Assembly (NCBI RefSeq): GCF_900187645.1
Contig: NZ_FYEE01000017.1
Coordinates: forward strand, 1 to 63,611
Direction: 5' to 3'
Origin: Pseudomonas sp. Irchel 3E20
Lineage (GTDB): Bacteria > Pseudomonadota > Gammaproteobacteria > Pseudomonadales > Pseudomonadaceae
DNA: 63,611 nt
Translations under genes and position numbers: made by a program
The notes under the pieces: model-generated
Database searches by the model: none
Told to the model about the DNA's origin: nothing
Seen by the model: the letters and a program-made list of their open reading frames with translations, nothing else
Shown: piece after piece, positions 6,970 through 15,946 of the stretch
Position numbering within the stretch: the stretch's first letter is position 1
Layout of the letters: every line of letters begins with the position of its first letter

Positions 6970-7824
6970 ATGACTGCACAACTAATCGACGGCAAATCAA
7001 TCGCCGCCAGCCTGCGCCAGCAGATCGCCAAACGTGTCGCCGAGCGTAGCCAGCAAGGCCTGCGCACGCCTGGCCTCGCGGTGATTCTGGTCGGCAGCGA
7101 TCCTGCCTCTCAGGTTTATGTCTCGCACAAGCGTAAAGACTGTGAAGAGGTTGGCTTCCTCTCCCAGGCCTATGACCTGCCCAGCGATACCACCCAGCAG
7201 GCCCTGACTGACCTAATCGACCGTCTTAATGACGACCCGAACATCGACGGGGTGCTACTGCAACTGCCCCTGCCCGAGCATCTGGACGCGTCCAAGCTGT
7301 TAGAACGCATTCGCCCGGACAAAGACGTCGACGGTTTCCACCCTTATAACGTAGGGCGCCTGGCCCAACGCATTCCCTTGCTACGCCCATGCACGCCCAA
7401 AGGCATCATGACTCTGCTGGAGAGCACCGGCGCGGATCTGTACGGCATGAACGCCGTCGTCGTAGGGGCCTCCAATATCGTAGGCCGGCCCATGGCGATG
7501 GAATTGCTGCTCGCCGGCTGCACCGTCACCGTCACCCACCGCTTCACCAAGGACCTCGCCGGCCACGTTGGCCGCGCTGATCTCGTTGTCGTGGCTGCCG
7601 GTAAACCCGGCCTGGTGAAAGGCGAGTGGATCAAGGAAGGCGCGATCGTGATCGACGTTGGTATCAATCGCCAGGAAGACGGCAAGTTGGTAGGCGATGT
7701 GGTCTACGAGACCGCCCTGCCCCGTGCCGGCTGGATCACACCCGTCCCTGGTGGCGTCGGCCCGATGACCCGTGCCTGCCTGCTTGAAAACACCCTTTAC
7801 GCGGCGGAAACCCTGCACGGCTGA
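6970..7824 (+). CDS. folD: Bifunctional methylenetetrahydrofolate dehydrogenase/cyclohydrolase FolD
   Basis: 284 residues, the normal FolD length. The enzyme interconverts 5,10-methylene-, 5,10-methenyl- and 10-formyl-tetrahydrofolate in the cytoplasm with NADP(H). Family motifs present: YVSHKRKDCEEVGF with the cyclohydrolase lysine, LLQLPLPEHL, DKDVDGFHP, the dinucleotide-binding VVVGASNIVGRPM, and PGGVGPMTRA near the C-terminus. The position beside the tRNA cluster is the usual one in Pseudomonas. A strong terminator follows. Confidence 0.97.
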   Translation: MTAQLIDGKSIAASLRQQIAKRVAERSQQGLRTPGLAVILVGSDPASQVYVSHKRKDCEEVGFLSQAYDLPSDTTQQALTDLIDRLNDDPNIDGVLLQLPLPEHLDASKLLERIRPDKDVDGFHPYNVGRLAQRIPLLRPCTPKGIMTLLESTGADLYGMNAVVVGASNIVGRPMAMELLLAGCTVTVTHRFTKDLAGHVGRADLVVVAAGKPGLVKGEWIKEGAIVIDVGINRQEDGKLVGDVVYETALPRAGWITPVPGGVGPMTRACLLENTLYAAETLHG

Positions 7825-7849
7825 TCGCCGGCCAGCAGCCCGCCCCTCA

Positions 7850-7884
7850 AAAAACCGGCGCTTGTCATGAGCGCCGGTTTTTTT
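7850..7884 (+). terminator. Rho-independent terminator after folD
   Basis: AACCGGCGC and GCGCCGGTT pair around a 9-base loop and are followed by a T-run. Confidence 0.85.
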
Positions 7885-7947
7885 GTGGGCGCCCGAAGCC
7901 AAAATTTGCGCACTGGTCATCTTGTCAAATGAAGCAAACGCCATATA

Positions 7948-7963
7948 CTGTATATTTAAACAG
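7948..7963. promoter_or_regulatory. LexA (SOS) box
   Basis: CTGTATATTTAAACAG fits the CTGT-N8-ACAG LexA operator exactly. It ends 17 bp before the ATG of the DUF1654 gene, where bound LexA would block the promoter. Confidence 0.8.
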
Positions 7964-7980
7964 TAAAGCGAGACTTACCC

Positions 7981-8229
7981 ATGGCCAAGAAAGCCGCAAC
8001 CCCCAAGCCACCTACGTCTTATGAGCTGCTTGCCACTCGGATTCAGAAAATCATCAATTCCACCGGCGCGCAAACCTCCAAGCGTGCCGTGATCCACAAA
8101 TCCCCTGACGAGTCCTCTGACGATTGGACACAACTGCTGGAAGACATTGACGAAGCCGACAATGTCACCCTGGTGCACCGTGAGGATGGCGGCGTGCAGG
8201 TTTCCTGGGTTGTCCCGAAAGAGGACTGA
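7981..8229 (+). CDS. DUF1654-family protein, predicted SOS-regulated
   Basis: 82 residues. The pattern YELLATRIQKIINSTGAQ... DDWTQLLEDIDEADNVTL ... DGGVQVSW is that of the small Pseudomonas DUF1654 family, of unsettled function and probably DNA-metabolism or regulatory in role. A perfect LexA box just upstream predicts induction by DNA damage. It stands alone between the folD terminator and pbpG and has its own weak hairpin (AGCCCGC/GCGGGCT, 8241-8259) after the stop. The N-terminal region is basic (MAKKAATPK). Confidence 0.85.
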   Translation: MAKKAATPKPPTSYELLATRIQKIINSTGAQTSKRAVIHKSPDESSDDWTQLLEDIDEADNVTLVHREDGGVQVSWVVPKED

Positions 8230-8429
8230 ACTACCCGCACAGCCCGCCCAGTGCGGGCTTTCTCGAAAAAGAGGGCGACAGAACCGGTACCGACCTAACA
8301 GACACCCGCGTATTACCCAAGCTTTACGGGCGCCTTTCGCTTTTCTCGCACATACTCATAAAATGTAACGCTTTAATGAGAAAAGCCCGTTGCATAACGG
8401 CGTACCCATTTTTGAGTGAGCGCACCTGC

Positions 8430-9368
8430 GTGAAAATTCGTATTTCGATCCTCAGCTTATTGTTTGCATTTACAGGCGCTGCCATTACCTCGAGCGTCGT
8501 CGCTCGTGAAACCATAGAAGCCCCCCGCGACACCTCCCAACTCCATATCGCTTCCGGCAGCGCCATGCTGCTGGATTTACAGACCAACAAAATCATCTAC
8601 TCAAGCAACCCCGACGTCGTGGTGCCCATCGCTTCAGTCACCAAGTTGATGACCGGGCTGGTCGTGCTGGAAGCCAAACAATCCATGGATGAGTACATTT
8701 CCGTCACCATCAGCAACACCCCGGAAATGAAAGGTGTGTTTTCCCGGGTCAAGCTCAACAGCGAGTTGAGCCGCCGGGACATGCTGCTGATAACCCTGAT
8801 GTCCTCGGAAAACCGTGCCGCCGCCAGCCTCGCCCACCATTACCCCGGCGGTTACGCCGCGTTCATTGCCGCGATGAACGCCAAGGCCAAGGCCCTGGGT
8901 ATGAACAGCACCCACTATGTCGAGCCTACCGGGCTGTCTACTCAGAACGTGTCCACTGCCCGCGACCTGAGCAAGTTGCTGCTGGCCGCCCGCAAGTACC
9001 CACTGCTGAGTGAGCTGAGCACCACCAAGGAGAAAACCGTGACCTTCCGCAAGCCCAACTACACCCTGGGCTTTCGTAACACAGACCATTTGGTGAACCG
9101 AGAGAACTGGGACATCAAACTGACCAAGACCGGTTTCACCAACCAGGCCGGCCATTGCCTAGTGCTGGTGACCACCATGGGCCAGCGCCCAGTGGCGCTG
9201 GTGATACTGGACGCCTTTGGCAAATACACCCACTTCGCCGATGCCAGCCGCATCCGCAAGTGGGTTGAGACCGGGAAAAGCGGTGACGTGCCGGATGTCG
9301 CGCTGCGCTATAAAGCGGACAAGAACCTCAAGGCCCGTCAAACCGGCCTGGTGGAAGCTGCCAAGTAA
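8430..9368 (+). CDS. pbpG: D-alanyl-D-alanine endopeptidase PbpG (PBP7-like)
   Basis: 312 residues from the GTG at 8430, chosen because VKIRISILSLLFAFTGAAIT is a proper signal peptide; the frame is also open from 8376. Periplasmic low-molecular-weight penicillin-binding protein that cleaves peptidoglycan cross-links. Active-site motifs: S69-V-T-K72 in PIASVTKL, SEN in MSSENRAA, and KTG in LTKTGFTNQAG. It is followed by a strong bidirectional terminator shared with the convergent lipoprotein gene. Confidence 0.93.
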   Translation: MKIRISILSLLFAFTGAAITSSVVARETIEAPRDTSQLHIASGSAMLLDLQTNKIIYSSNPDVVVPIASVTKLMTGLVVLEAKQSMDEYISVTISNTPEMKGVFSRVKLNSELSRRDMLLITLMSSENRAAASLAHHYPGGYAAFIAAMNAKAKALGMNSTHYVEPTGLSTQNVSTARDLSKLLLAARKYPLLSELSTTKEKTVTFRKPNYTLGFRNTDHLVNRENWDIKLTKTGFTNQAGHCLVLVTTMGQRPVALVILDAFGKYTHFADASRIRKWVETGKSGDVPDVALRYKADKNLKARQTGLVEAAK

Positions 9369-9383
9369 GGCGAGCTGCAGATG

Positions 9384-9412
9384 AAAAAACGGCACTCGAT
9401 GTGCCGTTTTTT
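9384..9412. terminator. Bidirectional terminator between pbpG and lipoprotein gene
   Basis: AAAAACGGCAC and GTGCCGTTTTTT flank a short loop; A-run on one side and T-run on the other serve both convergent genes. Confidence 0.85.
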
Positions 9413-9419
9413 GCTTGCT

Positions 9420-10097
9420 TCAGTGGGCGCCCAGGGCCTTGACCGCTCTGGCCGCCGCTTGCTCCTGCCCAGCCTGGGCCAAGTCAGCCGCGGCTTTGAG
9501 CCACCGCTGTGAATCGACCTTGGCCGGGATCTGCGTCGGCCCCTGGACCAAAATCGCCCAATGCCCGGCACTGTCCCAGGCAGACTCAAAGCTGCCAAAC
9601 CCCATCACCAGGCGTCGGTTCATCCCCGAGCGCAGCAGTATCGTTTGTTTGTGCCGGTTGTAGCCGGCGACTATGGCGTAACGCGGCTCTGCCCAGAACG
9701 CCGACCCTTCAGTTATGCGCACCATCACCGGATAGCCAGCGGCCACCTGAGTCAGAACCTGCGCCAGGGTGTTGTCCAGGGGATAGACCACCATGCCGAA
9801 ATCCCGGGCCGCGACCTGGAGGGTTTGCTCCAGTTGCGCCTCGGCGCCCGGCAAGTGCAGGGACTTGAGCAGCAACCCCGGTGTAATCACGATGCCCTGC
9901 TGGGAAATCATGCTGGCCAGCACCTGTGGCCCACCCTGATAGGCATCGCCCCGGAAGAACGGCAGCCCCGTCAGCTCAACGCGCTCCGGCAACCCCTGCA
10001 AGCCGGGCCTTGGACTGCCCGCACAGCCCATCAGGCCCAGGACACAAGCACCCGCGAGCAGCACAAATTTAAATCGAGAAAATACAGGCAACATCAT
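9420..10097 (-). CDS. Outer-membrane lipoprotein with C39-peptidase-like domain
   Basis: 225 residues from the first of two tandem ATGs at 10097, after AAGAGAG. Residues 1-25 are a lipoprotein signal peptide ending in the lipobox LMGC. The mature part (LPFFRGDAYQGGPQVLASMI ... GYPVMVRI ... YAIVAGYN) has the papain-like C39 fold order, but the usual catalytic Cys is replaced in QGGPQVL (family: Q..C.P), so it is probably a non-catalytic C39-like protein. The C-terminus (WLKAAADLAQAGQEQAAARA) is a TPR-like helical pair. Function unknown. Confidence 0.7.
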   Translation of the reverse strand: MMLPVFSRFKFVLLAGACVLGLMGCAGSPRPGLQGLPERVELTGLPFFRGDAYQGGPQVLASMISQQGIVITPGLLLKSLHLPGAEAQLEQTLQVAARDFGMVVYPLDNTLAQVLTQVAAGYPVMVRITEGSAFWAEPRYAIVAGYNRHKQTILLRSGMNRRLVMGFGSFESAWDSAGHWAILVQGPTQIPAKVDSQRWLKAAADLAQAGQEQAAARAVKALGAH

Positions 10098-10303
10098 CAC
10101 TCTCTTGAACACACCAGGCAGACAGGCACCCGGCTCGGCCCCCGATCATAGGGCCCCTATAGCCTTAAGCGCCAGTTGCCGAGCCTCGATAGAGCAAACA
10201 AGTTGAGCGCACACGACCATTGGTCAATAGCCTGAAACACTGCACAGACTAGACTGTCCCCTGTAAAGAGCGTAGGCCCCGCGACGGGGCAAAGGAGGCA
10301 CTC

Positions 10304-10471
10304 ATGGGCCTGGCAACCACTATCACACTGCTGATTTTCAGCTGGCTGGCCGTCGCCACCGCGATGTTATGGGGCGTGCTGCGCATCGCCCGCCGGCACC
10401 ATCACCCGCACACGGAACCTCGCCCCACACCCCTGAAGAAAACCCCTGCACGCCCGGCAAACGCCCACTGA
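10304..10471 (+). CDS. Small single-pass membrane protein, 55 aa
   Basis: MGLATTITLLIFSWLAVATA starts a hydrophobic segment (residues 5-29), followed by a basic, Pro/His-rich tail (RRHHHPHTEPRP). AAAGGAGG lies 6 bases before the ATG and the codon use is that of the host, so the gene is likely real although short. It is followed by a terminator. Upstream, GGCCCCGCGACGGGGC at about 10275 can form a hairpin in the leader. No family recognised. Confidence 0.6.
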   Translation: MGLATTITLLIFSWLAVATAMLWGVLRIARRHHHPHTEPRPTPLKKTPARPANAH

Positions 10472-10493
10472 AAAACCCTGCAAAATCCCCATA

Positions 10494-10535
10494 AAAAAAC
10501 GGCCGCCACGCGATTAGCGCAGGCGGCCGTTTTTC
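10494..10535. terminator. Bidirectional terminator
   Basis: ACGGCCGCC and GGCGGCCGT pair across a 13-base loop, with A-run before and T-run after; serves the small plus-strand gene and the minus-strand terC. Confidence 0.85.
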
Positions 10536-10545
10536 GTGGTTCGCG

Positions 10546-11295
10546 TCAGGCCTGTTCGGCGCTACGCTTTTGCCGCGCCCGGCGCGACAGCATATTCAAG
10601 CACTCGATCACGGCCGAGAACGCCATGGCGGCGTAGACGTAGCCTTTGGGCACATGGGCGCCGAAGCCTTCGGCAATCAGCGTCATGCCGATCATTATCA
10701 AGAAGCCCAGCGCCAGCATCACCACCGTCGGGTTGTCATTGATGAACTTGGCCAAAGGCTCGGCCGCCAGCAGCATCACCAGCACCGAGACCACCACCGC
10801 GATAATCATGATCGGCAAGTGTTCGGTCATGCCCACCGCCGTAATGATGCTGTCGATGGAAAACACCAGGTCGAGCATCAGGATCTGGCCAATGGCCGCA
10901 GCAAAACCGATGGTCACCTTGGAACTGACGCTCGCTTCGGTCTGCTCGTAAGGGTCCATGCTGTGGTGGATTTCGGTGGTGGCTTTCCATAGCAGGAACA
11001 GGCCGCCGGCGATCAGGATCATGTCCTTCCAGGAGAACGCATGGCCGAATACGTCGATCACCGGCTCCGTCAACTGCACGATAAAGGCGATGGTACTCAA
11101 CAGGCCCAGGCGCAGGATCAGCGCCATGCTGATACCGATGCGTCGCGCCTTGGCGCGATGCTGCTCGGGCAGTTTGTTGGTCAGGATCGAGATAAAGATC
11201 AGGTTATCGATGCCAAGCACGATTTCCATGACGACCAGGGTGGCCAAGGCCACCCACGCGGTGGGGCTTGCAGCGAGCTGTAACAGATAGTCCAT
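10546..11295 (-). CDS. TerC-family integral membrane protein
   Basis: 249 residues with about seven membrane segments. The TerC hallmarks are present: EIVLGIDNLIFISIL in the first helix and LDLVFSIDSIITAVG in the middle, with acidic residues inside membrane segments that are thought to bind metal ions. Members of this family export Mn2+ in several bacteria or belong to tellurite-resistance clusters; here it is a stand-alone housekeeping-type copy. It follows the lipoprotein gene at 11324 by 28 bp and may be co-transcribed with it. Confidence 0.88.
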   Translation of the reverse strand: MDYLLQLAASPTAWVALATLVVMEIVLGIDNLIFISILTNKLPEQHRAKARRIGISMALILRLGLLSTIAFIVQLTEPVIDVFGHAFSWKDMILIAGGLFLLWKATTEIHHSMDPYEQTEASVSSKVTIGFAAAIGQILMLDLVFSIDSIITAVGMTEHLPIMIIAVVVSVLVMLLAAEPLAKFINDNPTVVMLALGFLIMIGMTLIAEGFGAHVPKGYVYAAMAFSAVIECLNMLSRRARQKRSAEQA

Positions 11296-11323
11296 GGGTC
11301 AGTCCTGACTCGGTGTACGCGGA

Positions 11324-11575
11324 TTAGATTTCTTGCGAGGTGCTGGATTGCTTTTCATCGTCTTCGGCAGGCGTCTGGCGCTTGCTGATGATTCCGCCGG
11401 TGGCGTCGCTCAGGGCTTGCTCTGCGGCTTTTTGTGTATCGTCGATCGCCTGCTTGGCGGTTTCGGCGGCTTTGCCCATCAACTGCTGGGCGCTTTTTTC
11501 GGCCTGGTCGCAGCCGGCCAACGCCAACAAGGATGCTGCCAGCAGCGCCGCAGCGCCAAGTTTTTTGATGTTCAT
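11324..11575 (-). CDS. Small lipoprotein with alanine-rich helix
   Basis: 83 residues. Signal peptide MNIKKLGAAALLAASLLA ending in the lipobox ALAGC, then a helical stretch rich in Ala, Lys and Gln (MGKAAETAKQAIDDTQKAAE) reminiscent of small envelope or entericidin-like lipoproteins, and an acidic tail. Probably outer-membrane anchored; function unknown. Divergent from nhaR. Confidence 0.75.
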   Translation of the reverse strand: MNIKKLGAAALLAASLLALAGCDQAEKSAQQLMGKAAETAKQAIDDTQKAAEQALSDATGGIISKRQTPAEDDEKQSSTSQEI

Positions 11576-11712
11576 GGTGGGGTGTCCTCAGTGGCCTGAA
11601 CCGGGCCCAGTGATGGCCCGTCAATAGCGCGGCATTCTAAGGAGGCAAATACTTCAGTAAAATTCGTATTTTCAGCAGCTATACTTCGATTTTTACGAAC
11701 ATTGGCGCCCTT

Positions 11713-12612
11713 ATGCTCAACTACCGGCAACTGCATTACTTCTGGGTCGTGGCCAAAACCGGCAGCATCGTGCGCGCGTGCGAGCAACTGAACCTCACGC
11801 CCCAGACCATCAGCGGGCAAATCAGCCTGCTGGAGCAAACCTATGGCCTTGAGCTATTTCGCCGCGTCGGCCGGCAACTGGAGCTGACCGAAGCCGGCCG
11901 CCAGGCCCTGCCCTACGCCGAGCAGATGTTCCAGACCGGCAACGAACTCGAAGCCATGCTGCGCGCCCAACCCAACCAGCAACAAGTGCAGTTTCGCGTC
12001 GGCGTGGCGGATGTGGTGCCCAAATCCATTGTCTATCGCCTGATCGCCCCGACCATGGAACTGAGCGAGCCGATCCACATCACCTGCCGCGAAGACAAAC
12101 TCGAACGCCTGCTGGCCGACTTGGCGATCCAGCGCCTGGACTTGGTGATCTCCGACAGCCCCATGCCTTCGCACCTGGACATCAAGGGCTACAGCCAGAA
12201 ACTGGGGGAATGCGGTATCAGTTTTTTCGCCACCCCCGCCCTGGCCCAGCGCTATGGCCAGGACTTCCCACGCAGCCTGCATGGCGCACCGCTGCTGATT
12301 CCCGGGCAGGAAACCGTGGTGCGCAGCCGTTTGTTGCGCTGGTTCGCCGAGCAACAGATCCAGCCACGCATCGTTGGTGAATTCGACGACAGCGCCTTGA
12401 TGCAGGCGTTCGGGCAATCGGGCAGTGGCATTTTCATCAGCCCCAGCGTGATTGCCGACGAGGTGACACGCCAGTACGGCGTCGAGTTGATCGGCCAGAC
12501 CGATGCGGTAAGCGAGTCGTTCTATGCCATTTCCGTGGAGCGCAAGGTCAAGCACCCCGGCATCGTGGCCATTACCGAAGGCGCCCGCCGCGAGTTGTTT
12601 ACCGCGCTTTAG
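11713..12612 (+). CDS. nhaR: Transcriptional activator NhaR (LysR family)
   Basis: 299 residues. N-terminal winged HTH (LNYRQLHYFWVVAKTGSIVR ... LTPQTISGQISLLEQ) and LysR effector domain (QQVQFRVGVADVVPKSIVY). The YFWVVAKTGS and FRVGVADVVPKS wording is characteristic of NhaR, which senses Na+ and activates nhaA in enterobacteria. No nhaA lies next to it here. The 136-bp divergent upstream region carries TTCGTA and TACGAA half-sites about 30 bp apart, a possible autoregulatory site. Confidence 0.85.
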   Translation: MLNYRQLHYFWVVAKTGSIVRACEQLNLTPQTISGQISLLEQTYGLELFRRVGRQLELTEAGRQALPYAEQMFQTGNELEAMLRAQPNQQQVQFRVGVADVVPKSIVYRLIAPTMELSEPIHITCREDKLERLLADLAIQRLDLVISDSPMPSHLDIKGYSQKLGECGISFFATPALAQRYGQDFPRSLHGAPLLIPGQETVVRSRLLRWFAEQQIQPRIVGEFDDSALMQAFGQSGSGIFISPSVIADEVTRQYGVELIGQTDAVSESFYAISVERKVKHPGIVAITEGARRELFTAL

Positions 12613-13763
12613 GCACAGGCCTGGGCCGGTTTGAGGCGCATCAAGCCCAACGCCAACAGAATCGACAGCAGGATAAACCCGGCGGCGGCAAACCCCAGGC
12701 TGCCCAGCCCGAGGGTGTCAATCACCCGCCCCCCCACCATCGCCCCCAGGCCAATGCCCAGGTTGGCCCCGGCAATGTTTAGCGAAGCGGCAAAGGCCGG
12801 CGCGTGGGGCGCAGCCTTCATCAGGCGCACATGGCTGACCAGAAACAGCGCTGCCTGGGTCACACCCCAGATGCCCATCGCGGCCGCCAGGCCCAGGGTG
12901 GAATGAATACTCGGTACCAGGGCCACCATGCCGCCGATCATAAAGAAGCAAAACACCATCGAAGCGATCAACGGGTGACGATCGACCATCCGCCCGCCCA
13001 GGGAGTTGCCGATCAACCCCACCGCGCCAAAGCCCATCAGGCACCAGCCCACCAGGGTGCCATCGAAACCGGCCAGGCGTTCGAGGATGTCGGCCAGGTA
13101 GGTGTAGGCGGTGAACATGCCGCTGAACACCAGGATCGACAGCAGCACATGCCCCTGCATCAAGGGCTCGCGCAGGATCTTGAATTGGTCGCGCAAACTC
13201 ACCTGCTGTTTATGCAGGTCGGTTCGGGGCAGGTAGACCAACAGCAGCAGCGCCTTGGCGAACGCGATCACCGCCAGGAGGGCGAAGGCACTGCGCCAGC
13301 CAAACGCGTCGCTAATCAGCGTGCCCACCGGGATGCCAAACACCGTGGCGCAGACGATGCCGAAGCCGATTTTCGCAATCGCCCGCCCGGCGTAGGCCGG
13401 CCCGACGATGCCCACCGCCGTTTCACTGGCCAGCGCCCAAAACACCGGCAACCCCAGCGCCGGCACCAGCCGCGCCAACGCCATCACCCCGATATTAGGC
13501 GCCAGCGCCGCCAGGGTATTGGCCAGGCCAAACATCACCAACACCGAGACGAACAGGCGCTTGCGCTCGAACCGCGCGCAATACGCGGTGAGAAACGGCC
13601 CGAACGCGGCCACGGTAAAGGCGAACAGGGTCACCAGCAAACCGGCCTGGGGCACGCTGACGTCCAGGTCCCGGGCGATGGCGGGCAACAGGCCGACGAT
13701 GATGAATTCCGTGGTTAGCACCGTGAACCCGGCGGCAGACAACAGAAGGATGGGCAACAGCAT
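12609..13763 (-). CDS. MFS transporter, DHA1 / AraJ-like sugar or drug efflux
   Basis: 384 residues from the ATG at 13763 (MLLPILLLSAAGFTVLTTEF); an ATG 15 bp upstream is also possible. Twelve membrane segments. The motif TEFIIVGLLPAIARDL and loop-2 sequence ARFERKR fit the YdhP/AraJ branch of the DHA1 family, proton-driven exporters of sugars or small drugs. The stop overlaps the convergent nhaR stop by 4 bp. Substrate not predictable. Confidence 0.85.
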   Translation of the reverse strand: MLLPILLLSAAGFTVLTTEFIIVGLLPAIARDLDVSVPQAGLLVTLFAFTVAAFGPFLTAYCARFERKRLFVSVLVMFGLANTLAALAPNIGVMALARLVPALGLPVFWALASETAVGIVGPAYAGRAIAKIGFGIVCATVFGIPVGTLISDAFGWRSAFALLAVIAFAKALLLLVYLPRTDLHKQQVSLRDQFKILREPLMQGHVLLSILVFSGMFTAYTYLADILERLAGFDGTLVGWCLMGFGAVGLIGNSLGGRMVDRHPLIASMVFCFFMIGGMVALVPSIHSTLGLAAAMGIWGVTQAALFLVSHVRLMKAAPHAPAFAASLNIAGANLGIGLGAMVGGRVIDTLGLGSLGFAAAGFILLSILLALGLMRLKPAQACA

Positions 13764-14024
13764 GCAAAAACTCCGCAAACGGCAACGCCAGCGCTAGCCC
13801 GAAGGCCCACTGACTGAAGATGGAAAAAGATGGCGCAGCTTAACAGAGACTTTCGGATACATTCCCCCTAAAACATTCCGGCGACGGATCGTCACAGGTC
13901 TGAAGGACTTGGCTGACGCTGTGATAAAGTCCGCCCCCTGCCAACGCCACACCCCCCGTGGATGGCGCCGCCGCTGGCACGCCCCACGTGAATCACAGCA
14001 CCCCTAACAATCAGAGATAGCGCC

Positions 14025-15254
14025 ATGACTGCTGCCCCTTCCCTGTTGCACAAGCTCAAGAATATGAGCCTGGTCACCCAGATTCTCATCGGCCTGCTGG
14101 CCGGTATCGCCCTGGCCCTGGTGCTGCCCGACGCGGCACGGTCCACGGCCTTCATCGGCAAGGTCTTTGTCTCGGCGCTCAAGGCAGTGGCCCCGATCCT
14201 GGTGTTCATCCTGGTGATGGCCTCCATCGCCAACCACCGCCACGGCCAGGAAACCCACATCCGCCCGATCCTGTTCCTGTACCTGCTGGGCACCTTCGCC
14301 GCCGCGGTGGTCGCGGTGATCGCCAGCATGCTGTTCCCCTCCACCCTGGTGCTGGTGACCCACGACGTGGCCGTCACCGCGCCCGGTGGCATCAGCGAAG
14401 TGCTGCAAAGCCTGCTGCTCAGCGCCGTGGACAACCCCATCAGCGCCCTGATGAACGCCAACTTCATCGGCGTGTTGACCTGGGCCATCGGCATGGGCAT
14501 CGCCATCCGCCACGCCGGGCAAACCACCCGCACGGTGCTGGATGACCTGTCCAACGGCGTGACCCTGATCGTGCGCGTGGTCATCCGCTTTGCGCCCCTG
14601 GGGATCTTCGGTCTGGTGGCCTCCACCCTCGCCACCTCCGGTTTCGGCGCCCTGCTCGGTTACCTGCAACTGCTGGCTGTGCTGCTGGGCTCCATGCTGT
14701 TCGTGGCGCTGGTGATGAACCCGGCCATCGTCTACTGGAAACTGCGCCGCAACCCTTACCCGCTGGTGTTCACCTGCCTGCGCGAAAGCGGTATCACCGC
14801 GTTCTTCACCCGCAGCTCCGCGGCCAACATCCCGGTCAACCTGGAGCTGAGCAAGCGCCTGGGCCTGCATGAAGACACCTACTCGGTCTCCATCCCCCTG
14901 GGCGCCACCATCAATATGGCCGGCGCGGCGATCACCATCACCGTGCTGACCCTGGCCGCCGTGCACACCCTGGGCATTACCGTGGACATCCCCACCGCCA
15001 TCCTCCTCAGTGTGGTCGCGGCGATCTGCGCCTGCGGCGCCTCGGGCGTGGCCGGCGGCTCGCTGCTGCTGATTCCGCTGGCGTGCAGCCTGTTCGGCAT
15101 CCCCAGCGAAGTCGCCATGCAGGTGGTGGCTGTCGGCTTCATCATCGGCGTGTTGCAGGATTCGGCCGAAACAGCGCTGAACTCCTCCACCGACGTGCTC
15201 TTTACCGCCGCCGCGTGCATGGCCCAGGAAGAACAGGCGCAACGCGCCGCCTGA
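14025..15254 (+). CDS. sstT: Serine/threonine:Na+ symporter SstT
   Basis: 409 residues, close to the E. coli SstT length. A dicarboxylate/amino acid:cation symporter fold with about eight membrane helices and re-entrant loops. Motifs: KVFVSALKAVAPILVFILVM, FTRSSAANIPVN (serine-rich hairpin), PLGATINMAGAAI (binding-site NMDGT-like turn) and the C-terminal QDSAETALNSSTD. It imports serine and threonine with Na+. Followed by a strong terminator. Confidence 0.95.
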   Translation: MTAAPSLLHKLKNMSLVTQILIGLLAGIALALVLPDAARSTAFIGKVFVSALKAVAPILVFILVMASIANHRHGQETHIRPILFLYLLGTFAAAVVAVIASMLFPSTLVLVTHDVAVTAPGGISEVLQSLLLSAVDNPISALMNANFIGVLTWAIGMGIAIRHAGQTTRTVLDDLSNGVTLIVRVVIRFAPLGIFGLVASTLATSGFGALLGYLQLLAVLLGSMLFVALVMNPAIVYWKLRRNPYPLVFTCLRESGITAFFTRSSAANIPVNLELSKRLGLHEDTYSVSIPLGATINMAGAAITITVLTLAAVHTLGITVDIPTAILLSVVAAICACGASGVAGGSLLLIPLACSLFGIPSEVAMQVVAVGFIIGVLQDSAETALNSSTDVLFTAAACMAQEEQAQRAA

Positions 15255-15269
15255 CCTTCACGGCACAAA

Positions 15270-15304
15270 AAAGCCCGCCCCGGCGCAAACCGGGGCGGGC
15301 TTTT
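15270..15304. terminator. Terminator between sstT and DUF1993 gene
   Basis: AAGCCCGCCCCGG and CCGGGGCGGGCTTTT form a long GC-rich stem with A and T tails on either side, serving both convergent genes. Confidence 0.88.
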
Positions 15305-15318
15305 GTGCATCTGGGGGG

Positions 15319-15828
15319 TTAGAACGCGCCCATGTAGTCGCGCTTGCCCACTTCCACACCGTTGTGGCGCAGGATCGCGTACGCGGTGGTGACATGGAAG
15401 AAGAACTGCGGCAAGCCGTAGGTCAGCAGGTAGGCCTGGCCGCTGAAGCGCTTCTCTTTTGGCGTGCCCTGGCGGGTGATGATCTCGATGCCTTCCTTGC
15501 CGTCGATCTGGGCCGGGGCGATGCCGTCGAGGAACGCCAGGACCTTGGCGATCAGTGCTTGCAGCTCGGCGAAGGTGGTTTCGCTGTCGTCGTACTTAGG
15601 CAGTTCGACCTGGGCCAGGCGGCCGCTGACGCCTTTGGCGAAGTCCACGGCGATCTGCACTTGGCGCACCAGCGGGAACATGTCCGGGTACAGGCGCGAT
15701 TGCAGGAAAACGGCCGGGTCGATGTTCTTGGCGCTCGCGTGGGCTTCGGCCTTGGTGAGGACGTTGCTCAGGGCGTTGAGCATTTGCTTGAACACAGGAA
15801 CGGAGGCGGCGTGCAGGGAAATAGTCAT
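15319..15828 (-). CDS. DUF1993-family protein
   Basis: 169 residues from the ATG at 15828, which opens MTISLHAASVPVFKQMLNAL, the typical start of this family; the frame is open further upstream without support. DUF1993 proteins have a DinB/YfiT-like four-helix bundle, and conserved elements here are LFPLVRQVQIAVDFAKG near residue 55 and a histidine-containing C-terminal helix (FFFHVTTAYAILRHNGVEVG). No enzymatic role is established. Stands alone. Confidence 0.85.
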   Translation of the reverse strand: MTISLHAASVPVFKQMLNALSNVLTKAEAHASAKNIDPAVFLQSRLYPDMFPLVRQVQIAVDFAKGVSGRLAQVELPKYDDSETTFAELQALIAKVLAFLDGIAPAQIDGKEGIEIITRQGTPKEKRFSGQAYLLTYGLPQFFFHVTTAYAILRHNGVEVGKRDYMGAF

Positions 15829-15946
15829 GTCAATCTCGCAAGGGGTGAACGTGGCGCGATTATAGCCATGCCCGGGCCACGGTGCGGCTTGTCTTTTACC
15901 GCGCAAGGATTAGGCTAGGCCGCTTGAACAGCATAGGGAACGCGCG

